64,000 nucleotides of DNA, taken from NCBI GenBank assembly GCA_902492755.1, contig CABUNB010000003.1:1-64000 (forward strand), read 5' to 3'. Below, piece by piece: positions 42,897-51,518 of this stretch. Below the pieces are notes generated by a model. That model saw only the letters and a program-made list of their open reading frames with translations, did not search any database and had not been told where the DNA came from. Position numbers and translations under genes: made by a program. The DNA comes from an uncultured Collinsella sp. Lineage in GTDB: Bacteria; Actinomycetota; Coriobacteriia; Coriobacteriales; Coriobacteriaceae. How positions within the stretch are numbered: the stretch's first letter is position 1; each line of letters starts with the position of its first letter.

Positions 42897-43949
42897 TTAC
42901 GCGACGGTATAGACCCAGTTGTGCTTATCCTCAACAGCACCAGACTGGATACCGGTCAGGGTCTCGCGAAGCTTCTTCATCACGGGGCCGATCTCGGTGC
43001 AGCCAGCCGGGAAGGTCACGGTCTCGTCGGCACCGTAAACCTTGTTGTCGATCTCGCCCACCGGGGAGATGACGGCAGCGGTGCCGCACAGGCCGCACTC
43101 AACAAAGGTGCCGGCCTTGACCTCGGCCCACTCGACGGGACGCTCGTCGACGGTGATGCCCAGGTCCTTGGCGACCTGAACGAGCGAACGGCGGGTGATG
43201 GAGGGCAGGATGGAGTCGGTGTGCGACTGAGGAACGACGAGCGTGCCGTCCTCCTTCACGAACAGGACGTTGGCGCCACCGGTCTCCTCGACATAGGTGC
43301 GGGACTCGGAGTCGAGATACAGGTTCTCGGCATAGCCCTCGCGATGGGCCTCCATCGTGGGCTTGAGAGACATGGCGTAGTTGAGGCCGGCCTTGATGTT
43401 GCCGGTGCCGTGCGGTGCCGCACGGTCATACTCGGAAACGCGCAGCTTAACGGGCTTAAGGCCGCCCTTAAAGTACGGACCGACCGGGGTCACGAGAATA
43501 CGGAACGTGTACTCAGGAGCGGGAGCCACGCCGATCACGTCACCGGAGCCGATCATAAACGGACGCACGTACAGGGTTGCGCCGGAACCGAAGGGCGGAA
43601 CCCAGGCGGCGTTGGCAGAAACGACCTGCTTGACGGCCTCAACGAACTTGTCCTTGGGGAACGGGGGCATCTCGAGGCGCTGCGCAGAGTTATACATACG
43701 CTCGGCGTTCATGTCGGGACGGAAGCAGACGATGCTGCCGTCCTCGGCGGTGTAGGCCTTCAGGCCCTCAAAGACCTCCTGGCAGTAATGGAAGATGCCA
43801 CCGCACTCGGAGACATGCAGGGTGTGGTCGGTGGTCAGGCCGCCCTCGTCCCACTCGCCATCCTTCCAATGGGCCTCGTAGCTGTAATCGGTCTTCATGT
43901 AGCCAAAGCCGAGGCTACCCCAATCGATATCCTTCTTCCCGACAGTCAT
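42897..43949 (-). CDS. ilvE: Branched-chain amino acid aminotransferase
   Basis: 350-residue PLP enzyme of fold type IV, class IIIb long form. It exchanges the amino group between glutamate and Leu, Ile or Val. ATG at 43949 with AAGGAGCG upstream. The PLP lysine is Lys186 in GTGNIKAGLNYA; EVFEGLKAY (58-66) and the C-terminal GTFVECGLCGTAAVISPVGEI also match IlvE. Monocistronic; TACAAT on the minus strand (44108-44103) is a possible -10, which would give a leader of about 150 nt without a visible leader peptide rich in Leu/Ile/Val. Confidence 0.94.
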   Translation of the reverse strand: MTVGKKDIDWGSLGFGYMKTDYSYEAHWKDGEWDEGGLTTDHTLHVSECGGIFHYCQEVFEGLKAYTAEDGSIVCFRPDMNAERMYNSAQRLEMPPFPKDKFVEAVKQVVSANAAWVPPFGSGATLYVRPFMIGSGDVIGVAPAPEYTFRILVTPVGPYFKGGLKPVKLRVSEYDRAAPHGTGNIKAGLNYAMSLKPTMEAHREGYAENLYLDSESRTYVEETGGANVLFVKEDGTLVVPQSHTDSILPSITRRSLVQVAKDLGITVDERPVEWAEVKAGTFVECGLCGTAAVISPVGEIDNKVYGADETVTFPAGCTEIGPVMKKLRETLTGIQSGAVEDKHNWVYTVA

Positions 43950-44171
43950 ATGTCGCTCCTTACATACACAGTTGCAAACTCGCGAACCCGCACGCAAGGA
44001 CCGAGGCCGACCGCGTCGCAACGTCGCACGCCCGGAGCGTAGAGCCGGACGGGACACGCGAACGGCATCGAAGCCGATGGCACGTCGATTCGCATGCACG
44101 AGATTGTACTCCCCGTGCGCGTCTGATAAAACGCTTTTCTTTAACTAAGTAAAGTATTTTCATTTGACCGA

Positions 44172-44208
44172 AGCAAAAAGGCCCGCCACCGTAAGCGGTG
44201 ACGGGCCT
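44172..44208 (-). terminator. Terminator of the DedA gene
   Basis: Arms AGGCCCGCCACCG (44179-44191) and CGGTGACGGGCCT (44196-44208), one mismatch; TTTTTGC follows on the minus strand. Confidence 0.8.
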
Positions 44209-44237
44209 CAACTGCACGGCTTGCGCGCCGGCTCGAT

Positions 44238-44885
44238 CTACGCGTTCTTTTTGCCCAGCTTAGCCTTAACCAAACCGACCACGGTCGGGATGATCGACAC
44301 GGCAACAATGCCGATAATCAGCAGCTCAAAGTGCTCCTGCACAAAGGGAATGCCGCCAAAGAAGTAGCCCAGCAGCGTAAAGACCGTCGACCAGGTAATG
44401 CCGCCCAGCACGTTAAAGATAACGAAGTTGCGCCAGTGCATGCCGCCCATGCCGGCGATAAAGGGCACAAAGGTGCGGATAAACGGAAAGAAGCGGCCCA
44501 GGAAGATGGCCAGGTGACCCCACTTGTCCAAGAAATCCTCGGACTTTTTGATGCGCTCGGGCGTCATGGCCTTGACCTTGCCCGAGGCGATGATCTTTTT
44601 GCCAAAGAAATGGCCGATCATAAAGTTGCACTGATCGCCCAAGATGGCAGCGGCCCATGCAACGGCCAACAAAGCCACGATGTTAAAGCCGCCGTTGTGG
44701 GCAAAGAAACCCGAGGCGAACAGCAGCGAATCGCCGGGAAGGAACGGGAAGAACACCACGCCCGTCTCGATAAAGATGATCAGGAACACACAGCCGTAGG
44801 CCATGAGCGGGCCGGCGGCGATCCAGCTGGCGATCGCGGTGCGCGGGTCCTTAAGCAGCTCGGCAATGAAATTGATGAAACCCAT
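44238..44885 (-). CDS. DedA family membrane protein
   Basis: 215-residue integral membrane protein of the SNARE-associated (VTT) superfamily. The ATG at 44885 follows GAGAGG. The hydrophobic re-entrant pattern and the conserved stretch GRFFPFIRTFVPFIAGMGGM (about 135-155) identify the DedA fold; PFLPGDSLLFASGF is the second hallmark. DedA proteins are implicated in lipid scrambling (undecaprenyl phosphate or phospholipid) and membrane potential. Stand-alone. Confidence 0.92.
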   Translation of the reverse strand: MGFINFIAELLKDPRTAIASWIAAGPLMAYGCVFLIIFIETGVVFFPFLPGDSLLFASGFFAHNGGFNIVALLAVAWAAAILGDQCNFMIGHFFGKKIIASGKVKAMTPERIKKSEDFLDKWGHLAIFLGRFFPFIRTFVPFIAGMGGMHWRNFVIFNVLGGITWSTVFTLLGYFFGGIPFVQEHFELLIIGIVAVSIIPTVVGLVKAKLGKKNA

Positions 44886-45109
44886 GAAGTAAAACCTCTC
44901 AGTTGTGGGCGCGGACACGTCCAAGTTGACCAGTATACGGTTGCGGCGCGACCATGCACGCGACCGCACAAAAGCATGACTCCATTACCAGCAAGTTTGC
45001 ATAACTGACACCTGTCACGCAAAGCCGTGAAAGATTGCTCTTCCTAATCCCTAGCGAATCGCTATACTTTATTGAATCGCATTGCCATGGCGCTAAGGGA
45101 GGGCGGCCG

Positions 45110-45814
45110 GTGAGCTTTATCAATACCATTCGCGAGGACATCAAGACCGTCCAGGCGCAGGACCCCGCCGCGCAAAACGGCCTGGTCATTTTCCTTTCGT
45201 ACCCCGGTCTGCATGCCAAGTGGAACCACGTACCCGAGCACTGGCTCTGGGAGCATGGTCATCGCTCGCTCGCCCGCGTGCTCTCACAAATCACCCGCCA
45301 CATCACCGGCGTCGAGATTCATCCCGCCGCGAAAATTGGCAAGCACTTCTTTATCGACCACGCCATGGGCGTCGTCATCGGCGAGACCACCATTGTGGGC
45401 GACAACTGCGTGCTCTACCAGGGCGTCACGCTCGGCGGTACCGGCAACGAGACCGGTAAGCGCCACCCCACTCTGGGCAATAACGTTACTGTGGGCACAG
45501 GCGCCAAGGTGCTCGGCAACATCCGCATCGGCAACAACGTCAAGATCGGTGGCAACTCGGTCGTCGTCAAAGACGTACCCGATAACTGCACCGTCGTGGG
45601 CGTGCCCGGGCGCATCATCAAGCGCAACGGCTGCCGCGTGTTCGAGGAGAGCTTCGACGCCAAGCAGCACCGCGAGTACATGCCCGACGATGCCGCCGAG
45701 CAGTCCGCGCTCAACCGCCAGGGCATCACCGAGAATGCCCGCCGCGTCAAGGAACTCGAGCGAGAGGTGGCCGAGCTCAAGGCTCTCGTCGCCAAGCTCG
45801 TGGACGAGCACTAG
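45110..45814 (+). CDS. cysE: Serine O-acetyltransferase
   Basis: 234-residue EpsC/SAT-type acetyltransferase that makes O-acetylserine for cysteine synthesis. The GTG at 45110 has AAGGGAGGGC upstream; longer frames from 45035 would include promoter DNA. The left-handed beta-helix shows hexapeptide repeats from ITGVEIHPAAKIG through IGNNVKIGGNSVV, with the active-site His in DHAMGVVIGE and the GGTGNETGKRHP loop. The last 35 residues form a charged coiled coil (ENARRVKELEREVAELKALV) not seen in short EpsC forms. No cysK is adjacent. Confidence 0.93.
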   Translation: MSFINTIREDIKTVQAQDPAAQNGLVIFLSYPGLHAKWNHVPEHWLWEHGHRSLARVLSQITRHITGVEIHPAAKIGKHFFIDHAMGVVIGETTIVGDNCVLYQGVTLGGTGNETGKRHPTLGNNVTVGTGAKVLGNIRIGNNVKIGGNSVVVKDVPDNCTVVGVPGRIIKRNGCRVFEESFDAKQHREYMPDDAAEQSALNRQGITENARRVKELEREVAELKALVAKLVDEH

Positions 45815-45851
45815 GAACGCGAGCGGCACAAAACGGCATCGGCATCAACGC

Positions 45852-45894
45852 AAAGGCGTGCCAGGGAATTCATCCCCCGGCGCGCCTTTCTTTT
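45852..45894 (+). terminator. Terminator of cysE
   Basis: Arms AAAGGCGTGCCAGGG (45852-45866) and CCCCGGCGCGCCTTT (45875-45889, one mismatch), followed by CTTTTT. Confidence 0.8.
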
Positions 45895-45896
45895 TG

Positions 45897-45928
45897 ATGT
45901 GACATGTGGAACTGTCCCTTTGTCACAT
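45897..45928. repeat. GGGACAG-core inverted repeat, stem family 3, partial
   Basis: Left arm ATGTGACAT and right arm CCCTTTGTCACAT with CTGTCCC between, like 25737-25769 but with a decayed left arm. Its right end reaches the stop codon of the ABC gene at 45928. Confidence 0.7.
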
Positions 45929-47940
45929 TATGCGAACTGACTCAGATAGAGGTCGGCGTAGGCACCCTCGGCAGCCAGCAGTTCCCTATGCGTGCCTTGC
46001 TCGATAATGTTGCCGTGATCCATGACCAGAATCAGGTCGGCATCCACGATCGTCGACAGGCGATGCGCGATCACAAAGCTCGTGCGCCCATGCATGAGCG
46101 CGTCCATGGCACGGCCGATGGCAAGCTCGGTACGCGTGTCCACGCTTGAGGTCGCCTCGTCCAGGATGAGAATCGCCGGGTTGTTGAGCAGCACGCGCGC
46201 AATGGTCAGCAGCTGACGCTGGCCCTGGCTGATGCTTTCGGCATCGTTGGCCACGCGCGTGTCGTAGCCCTGCGGCATGGTGCGCACAAAGAAGTCAACC
46301 TGCGCGGCGCGGGCGGCAGCCACGATCTCGTCGCGCGTCGCCTCGGGGCAGCCGTAGGCGATGTTTTCGGCAATCGTGCCATCGAACAGCCAGGCGTCCT
46401 GCAGCACCATGCCAAACTGCTGCCGCAGCTCGCCGCGATCCATGCGGCTCGTATCCACACCGTCGAGCGTAATGCGGCCGCCGTCGATTTCGTAAAAGCG
46501 CATGAGCAGGTTGATGAGCGTGGTCTTACCCGCACCCGTTGTTCCCACCACCGCAATCTTCTGACCCGGTTCGGCGGTAAACGACACGTCGCGCATGAGC
46601 GGCTTTTCGGGCGTGTAGCCAAAGCGCACATGCTCAAAAGCGACGCGGCCCTCCACGCGACCCGGCAGCTTGGCGGCCTCGTCCGGCAGCGGATTGGCTT
46701 CCATCTCGGGCTCATCGAGCAGGTCGAACACGCGCTCCACACTCGCCAGCGCGCTCTGCAGCGAGTTGAAAGTGAACGACAGCTGCGTCATGGGTTCGGA
46801 CGCCTCGTAGATAAACTGGAAGAACGCCTGGAACACGCCGACGGTCATGTGACCGGCAACCAGCATGCTGCAGCCCACGAGCGCAATCACGATCTGCGCC
46901 AGGCGACCGATAAAGCGAACCGCGGGTCCGACGGCGTTGATCATAAAGTCGGCCTTGGTACTCACGCGCGCCAGCTCGCCCGAGGCCTCGTGCACCTCGG
47001 CAGAGCTCTGGTGTTCACGGTTGAATGCGCGAATCACCAAACGGCCCGAATAGCCCTCCTCGACCGCGCTCGTGATTTTGGACACCCACTCCTGACGCTC
47101 GCCCGTCACATCATGCGTACGGCGCGAAACCACCTTGGTCACCAGCAGCGATACCGCCGTAAAACCCAAAAAGATCAACGTGAGCCTAACGCTATAGACG
47201 AACATCATGATGATGGCACCCGTCACGGTACCGATCGATACCAGCAGCTGCAGCAATCCGCGCTGCATGCTCTCGGACATCTTGTCCAAGTCGTTGGTCG
47301 CGCGGCTGACCACTTCGCCGGGGCGATGCGCGTCAAAGTAGGCGAGTGGCAGGCGGCTGAGCTTTTGCGCGATGCGGTTGCGCAGGCGCAGGTTGAGTCG
47401 CTCGGCCACACTCGACATCAAAAAGCTCTGCAACGCATAGAACGACCCGGCGGCCGTCCAGATCAAGAAGTAGACAAAGATGGTCTTGCCGCATTGGTCC
47501 CAGGTGATGCTGAAGGTGGTTCCGTTGGCAAACGCCACCTGTATATGGCCCCACAGCTCGTCGATAACATGAGCGCTATATGCCGGCGCGGCGGTGTTAA
47601 AGATGACGTAGAACACGATGCTCGCAAACACGATGTAGAAGCGCCAATGGTCGCCGGCGGCCTCGCCCCACAAGCGGCGCACCGTCGCCCAGGTATCGCG
47701 GGGTTTCTCGTCCTCATCCTCGTCGTCCACATCGCGCATGCGCTCTGCCTCCGCGCGGGCACGCTCGTCCTCGGCACGCTCGTTTTCCTCGTACAGCGCT
47801 TGGCGGCGAGCCTCACGCCCGGCCGCGGCCTTGGCAACGTCATCCAGCTCGGTCGGCGCGGCAGCCTGCTCGACCGCTTCGGCCGCGTCCGCAGCGGCGG
47901 CATCGATAGCGTCGCCGCGCTTCTTGAGCTCCTCGATCAT
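45928..47940 (-). CDS. ABC exporter half-transporter, catalytic-site subunit (pair 3)
   Basis: 670-residue second gene of the pair. The ATG at 47940 has GGGAGG 9 bp upstream inside the previous gene. The first 95 residues are an unusual Ala/Glu/Arg-rich, probably helical cytoplasmic extension ending in an acidic patch (DVDDEDEDE). Membrane domain about 100-400; NBD with Walker A GTTGAGKTT (K472), signature ISQGQ, Walker B LILDEATSSVD. The same canonical Glu / SQGQ combination as pairs 1 and 2. Confidence 0.92.
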   Translation of the reverse strand: MIEELKKRGDAIDAAAADAAEAVEQAAAPTELDDVAKAAAGREARRQALYEENERAEDERARAEAERMRDVDDEDEDEKPRDTWATVRRLWGEAAGDHWRFYIVFASIVFYVIFNTAAPAYSAHVIDELWGHIQVAFANGTTFSITWDQCGKTIFVYFLIWTAAGSFYALQSFLMSSVAERLNLRLRNRIAQKLSRLPLAYFDAHRPGEVVSRATNDLDKMSESMQRGLLQLLVSIGTVTGAIIMMFVYSVRLTLIFLGFTAVSLLVTKVVSRRTHDVTGERQEWVSKITSAVEEGYSGRLVIRAFNREHQSSAEVHEASGELARVSTKADFMINAVGPAVRFIGRLAQIVIALVGCSMLVAGHMTVGVFQAFFQFIYEASEPMTQLSFTFNSLQSALASVERVFDLLDEPEMEANPLPDEAAKLPGRVEGRVAFEHVRFGYTPEKPLMRDVSFTAEPGQKIAVVGTTGAGKTTLINLLMRFYEIDGGRITLDGVDTSRMDRGELRQQFGMVLQDAWLFDGTIAENIAYGCPEATRDEIVAAARAAQVDFFVRTMPQGYDTRVANDAESISQGQRQLLTIARVLLNNPAILILDEATSSVDTRTELAIGRAMDALMHGRTSFVIAHRLSTIVDADLILVMDHGNIIEQGTHRELLAAEGAYADLYLSQFA

Positions 47941-47941
47941 G

Positions 47942-49666
47942 CTACTCACCTCCCTTCATCTGCGATTCCGCGATGGCGCGGTACACCTCGCAGGTTTCCA
48001 TAAGTTCCTCGTGCGTGCCCAAGCCCACGACCTCGCCGTCCTTGAGCACAACGATCTGGTCGGCGTGCAGAATCGTCGAGATGCGCTGCGCGATGATAAG
48101 CACCGCGGCGTCGCGCGTCTCGTCCTGCAGCGCATGGCGCAGGGCCGCATCAGTCTTAAAGTCCAGAGCAGAAAAACTGTCGTCGAAGATATACAGGTCG
48201 GCGCGCTTCATGAGCGCACGGGCAATGGCCAGGCGCTGGCGCTGACCACCCGAGAAGTTCGTACCGCCCTGGGCAACCGGGGTATCAAGCCCCTGCGGCT
48301 GATCGAGCACAAAGGTGCTCTGGGCAACTTGCAGCGCATGAAGCATGTCCGCCTCGGTTGCGTCCTCGTTGCCAAAGCGCAGATTGCTTGCTACGGTGCC
48401 CGAGAACAGCCATGCCTTCTGCGGCACATAGGCGATGCGCCCGCGAATCTCACCTTGCGAAAGCTCGCGCAGATCGACGCCGTCCAGGCGAATGGCGCCC
48501 CTGGTGGCATCGTGGAAGCGCAGCAGAAGCTTTGCCACCGTCGACTTGCCCGAGCCCGTCGAGCCCACAATCGCGGTCGTCTGACCGCGACGACAGGCAA
48601 AGCTCAGGTCGCACAGGGTGTCCTCATCGGCATCGTCAAAACGAAACGACATGTGATCGAACTCAGCGACCGTATCCGCATCGCCCTCGGAGGCAGGCAC
48701 CCCGTCACCCAGCGTACGCTCGCCGTCCACGATGCTCGGCTCAATCTCCAACACCTGCTGTGCGCGGTTCAGACATGCGGCGGCACGCGGAAGCGTCAGC
48801 ACCACCATCTGGGCCATCATCACAAAGAACAGGATCAGAAGCGCGTACTCCAGCACCGCCGAGATGCTCGCGATCTGCATGGCGTGGGCGCCCACGCGGT
48901 TGCCGCCCACCCACAGTACCGCCACCTCGGCGATATTCATCAGAAAGAAGGTGGAGCTGTCGAGGCCCACAAACAGATGGTTGACTTTTATGGCGTTGGC
49001 GGCGTAGTCGCTAAACACCTCGTCCAGGCGCTGTTCCTCACGACGCTCCTTGTTAAACGCACGGATGACGCGCACGCCCACGATGTTTTCGCGCAGCACC
49101 ACGTTCATGCGGTCGATAAAGCTCTGCAAGCGCATAAAAATCGGAGCCGCGTTGGCAACCGTAAAGACCGCCGCAACCAGCACGATCGCAACCACGACGC
49201 CCAGAAGCATGCCCATGGCCGGATCGATGAGCCAGGCGAAGATGATGCCTGCCACCGCCAGGAACGGCACCGGCAGCACCAGCTGAATGGTCTGCAGAAT
49301 CGCCTGCTGAATCACGTTGATGTCGTTGAGCGAGCGCGTGATCATCGAACCCGTGCCAAAGCGCTCAAAGTCACTGGCAGACAGCTCGAGCGACTTGTCG
49401 TAGACGGCATTGCGGATATCGCAGGCCACGTTGGCGGCCAGGCGCGCCGAAAGATAGCAGCCCAACACCGCGCCGCCGCTGGCCATGCCGGTCGCGATAA
49501 GCATGTAGAGACCGTTGCGCAAAATGTAGTCGACATCGCCCGTGGTGATACCGGTGTTGACCATGTTCGCCAACATCGTGGGTACCAGCAGTGTGCCAAC
49601 GTTGTCGATTAGCAGCACCAACAACGTCACCGCGACAAGCCTGCGATACGGCTTCATAAACCTCAT
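47942..49666 (-). CDS. ABC exporter half-transporter, degenerate-site subunit (pair 3)
   Basis: 574-residue first gene of the pair. The start codon overlaps the MarR stop as TAATG, so translation is coupled. Walker A GSTGSGKST (K374), signature FSGGQ, Walker B YIFDDSFSALD with Asp replacing the catalytic Glu. Together with the next gene it should form a heterodimeric exporter with one working ATP site. Substrate unknown; control by the adjacent MarR is likely. Confidence 0.92.
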   Translation of the reverse strand: MRFMKPYRRLVAVTLLVLLIDNVGTLLVPTMLANMVNTGITTGDVDYILRNGLYMLIATGMASGGAVLGCYLSARLAANVACDIRNAVYDKSLELSASDFERFGTGSMITRSLNDINVIQQAILQTIQLVLPVPFLAVAGIIFAWLIDPAMGMLLGVVVAIVLVAAVFTVANAAPIFMRLQSFIDRMNVVLRENIVGVRVIRAFNKERREEQRLDEVFSDYAANAIKVNHLFVGLDSSTFFLMNIAEVAVLWVGGNRVGAHAMQIASISAVLEYALLILFFVMMAQMVVLTLPRAAACLNRAQQVLEIEPSIVDGERTLGDGVPASEGDADTVAEFDHMSFRFDDADEDTLCDLSFACRRGQTTAIVGSTGSGKSTVAKLLLRFHDATRGAIRLDGVDLRELSQGEIRGRIAYVPQKAWLFSGTVASNLRFGNEDATEADMLHALQVAQSTFVLDQPQGLDTPVAQGGTNFSGGQRQRLAIARALMKRADLYIFDDSFSALDFKTDAALRHALQDETRDAAVLIIAQRISTILHADQIVVLKDGEVVGLGTHEELMETCEVYRAIAESQMKGGE

Positions 49667-50166
49667 TAAGAGTCGCACGACTCCCCCTCACCTTGATTCT
49701 CGGCCTGGCTCTCGGCGGCGATATGCTGCTTAAAGGCATCGCACTCATCGCCGAGCGCATGGGAAAATTTTCCGATTAGGCGCATGATTTCGCGTTGCTC
49801 ACACGGCTCAAGCGCGCCAAAGGCTCGCTGCTCGGCCTTGAGTGCCGGCAGCGCATAACGCTCGGCAAACCGCATGCCCGCTTCGGTCAAACGCACAACC
49901 TTGTTCTTACGGCTGCCTTCGGCAAACTCCAACGTTGCAAAGTCCCGCGCCGTCAAGGTTTTAATGGCCGAGTTGATGGTCTGCTTGCTGTAGAACCATT
50001 CGCTCGTCAGACGGCTTACGGCAATACTGCCGCCCGCCGTGCTGGTATCGACGAGCATCCAGTAAGCGCAGTCCGAAAGGCCGCAGGCGCGCGAGAACTC
50101 CGAATAGATATGGTCGAGTCCATTGAGCAACCGGTCGAAGTCGACCAGCATAACCGCACTATTCAT
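49666..50166 (-). CDS. MarR family transcriptional regulator
   Basis: 166-residue regulator that precedes and overlaps the third exporter pair. The winged helix lies at about 50-105: SRLTSEWFYSKQTINSAIKTL as recognition region and EGSRKNKVVRLTEAG as wing. The N-terminus MNSAVMLVDFDRLLNGLDHIY fits the dimerisation helix. The C-terminal 20 residues are Glu-rich. A promoter and repeated sites lie directly upstream (50185-50242). Sequence similarity to the MarR at 164 is low, so the two exporters probably answer to different signals. Confidence 0.9.
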   Translation of the reverse strand: MNSAVMLVDFDRLLNGLDHIYSEFSRACGLSDCAYWMLVDTSTAGGSIAVSRLTSEWFYSKQTINSAIKTLTARDFATLEFAEGSRKNKVVRLTEAGMRFAERYALPALKAEQRAFGALEPCEQREIMRLIGKFSHALGDECDAFKQHIAAESQAENQGEGESCDS

Positions 50167-50184
50167 CTATCCCACCATTCGATT

Positions 50185-50242
50185 GTCCGATTTTTGACCA
50201 ATTTTGTGTCTCTAGATTAGTCCGAGTTTTGACTATCGTCAA
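50185..50242 (-). promoter_or_regulatory. Promoter and direct-repeat operator of the MarR/exporter operon
   Basis: Minus-strand -35 TTGACG (50242-50237) and -10 TAATCT (50219-50214) with a 17-bp spacer. A 14-bp direct repeat occurs twice: GTCAAAACTCGGAC (50233-50220), inside the spacer, and GTCAAAAATCGGAC (50198-50185), downstream of the start site, with one mismatch. Binding by the MarR protein is inferred. Confidence 0.7.
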
Positions 50243-50285
50243 CAGGCTCTCCGCAAATGCTTGCACCTTTATGGCCTATCGGCAG

Positions 50286-50321
50286 AAAAAGACCGCCGGC
50301 GCGGGGGCGGCGCCAGCGGTC
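50286..50321 (-). terminator. Terminator of the small gene at 50348
   Basis: Minus-strand stem GACCGCTGGCGC / GCGCCGGCGGTC followed by TTTTT. Confidence 0.85.
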
Positions 50322-50347
50322 ACGTGAAAATCGGGTTTTATTGCCTG

Positions 50348-50638
50348 TTAGGCGGCGACGGCCTCATAGACCGTAGCGCCCGAGAAGCTGTCATGCAGGC
50401 TCTTGCCGGCAATCCACGGCAGCTCGACAACCTCGCAGACCGTGTTGACCAGCTCGGAGCAGTCAGTAAAGTGGCCCTTATCGTTGAGGGCCTCGCAATC
50501 CTGAACACGCCAATAGCCATCGGTGTGCGTGATGTAGTACTCGTGATCGTCAATCGTCACAAAAGCGCGCGTCTTAGAACGCAGCAGCTTCAGAAATCCT
50601 TCGAAGTCGGTCTCGACGACATCTCCAGCCTGGAACAT
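50348..50638 (-). CDS. Hypothetical protein, 96 residues
   Basis: Not recognised. The ATG at 50638 follows CAGGAGGTAAC, an excellent site, and a terminator lies 26 bp past the stop, so the gene is real. The protein is acidic and soluble, with no signal peptide or membrane segment, three Cys (in VQDC, FTDC and NTVCE) and a central HEYYITHTDGYWRVQDC stretch. It has its own transcript between the MarR operon and a nitroreductase gene. Confidence 0.7.
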   Translation of the reverse strand: MFQAGDVVETDFEGFLKLLRSKTRAFVTIDDHEYYITHTDGYWRVQDCEALNDKGHFTDCSELVNTVCEVVELPWIAGKSLHDSFSGATVYEAVAA

Positions 50639-50932
50639 GATGTTACCTCCTGGCCCGGCGCCACCACGGCGCATTGATAAACGTTGGTACTCCTTTAGTA
50701 AAACCTTTATCAGAGGTTATGCGTTCGTCATTTAGGCAAGTGGTAAAAAACCGCAGGGTAGACGGGATAAAACGTTTAACCATCCCATTTGTTTGTCACA
50801 TTCTGAAGGCACTTTTATGCAAACCTACTTTCCCAATTGGAATCTATCCTTTTGGCCGGACAATTGACCGTCTATCGTTTGAGCCCGACGGGTATGAACG
50901 GGGCATCTGCAACGCCACTACAAGGAGACACC

Positions 50933-51454
50933 ATGGAGACTATCGAAGCGCTCATCCACCGCCGCAGCTGCCGCAAATACAGCGATCGTCCCGTCGAGGC
51001 CGAAAAGCTTGCACGTATTATCGAAGCCGGCCAATATGCACCGAGCGGCATGGGCCGCCAGCCGGTGACGTTTGTCGCCGTCACCGACCCCGCGACCGTC
51101 GAGCGTCTCTCACAGCTCAACGCCCAGGTCATGGGCGGCAACAGTGACCCCTTCTATGGCGCCAAGACCGTTGTGGTGGTGCTGGTCGACCGCAGCGTGC
51201 CCACGCATCTGGAAGACGGCTCGCTCGCCATGGGCAACTTGCTCAACGCCGCCTATGCACTGGGTGTCGATTCGTGCTGGATTCACCGCGCGCATGAGGT
51301 CTTTGACTCGCCCGAGGGCCTGGAGCTGCTGGCCAGCTGGGGCCTGCCCGCCGACGGCAGCCTGCGCGGTGTCGGTCACTGCATCCTGGGCTATGCCGAT
51401 GACGCGCTACCCGAGGCAAAGCCGCGCCGCGACAACATCATCTACGTAAGGTAA
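50933..51454 (+). CDS. Nitroreductase family protein (small form)
   Basis: 173-residue FMN-dependent oxidoreductase with the ATG at 50933 after AAGGAGACA. It begins with IEALIHRRSCRKYSDRPVE, which places the FMN-binding Arg pair near the start, continues with EAGQYAPSGMGRQPVTFV, and has LGVDSCWIHRAHEVFDSPEG in the second half. It ends soon after ILGYAD as small-type family members do. Substrate unknown. It shares only the family fold with the larger nitroreductase at 25772. The 294-bp gap before it (50639-50932) is A/T-rich; no other feature was seen. Confidence 0.87.
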   Translation: METIEALIHRRSCRKYSDRPVEAEKLARIIEAGQYAPSGMGRQPVTFVAVTDPATVERLSQLNAQVMGGNSDPFYGAKTVVVVLVDRSVPTHLEDGSLAMGNLLNAAYALGVDSCWIHRAHEVFDSPEGLELLASWGLPADGSLRGVGHCILGYADDALPEAKPRRDNIIYVR

Positions 51455-51481
51455 CCCGGGAGCGTCAGCGGGGGTGGCTAA

Positions 51482-51509
51482 TTTGGGACGGGGCTATTTT
51501 AGCTACCCC
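51482..51509 (+). repeat. Half copy of the 9403-9510 inverted repeat
   Basis: Shares TTTGGGACGGGGCTATTTTA with the left arm at 9411; the right arm is missing. Confidence 0.6.
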
Positions 51510-51518
51510 ACTCGCAAC

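Noticed and set aside
43950..44110. Branched-chain attenuator or T-box leader before ilvE; T-box before cysE.
   Set aside because: No leader peptide rich in Leu, Ile or Val, no T-box sequence and no leader terminator was seen.
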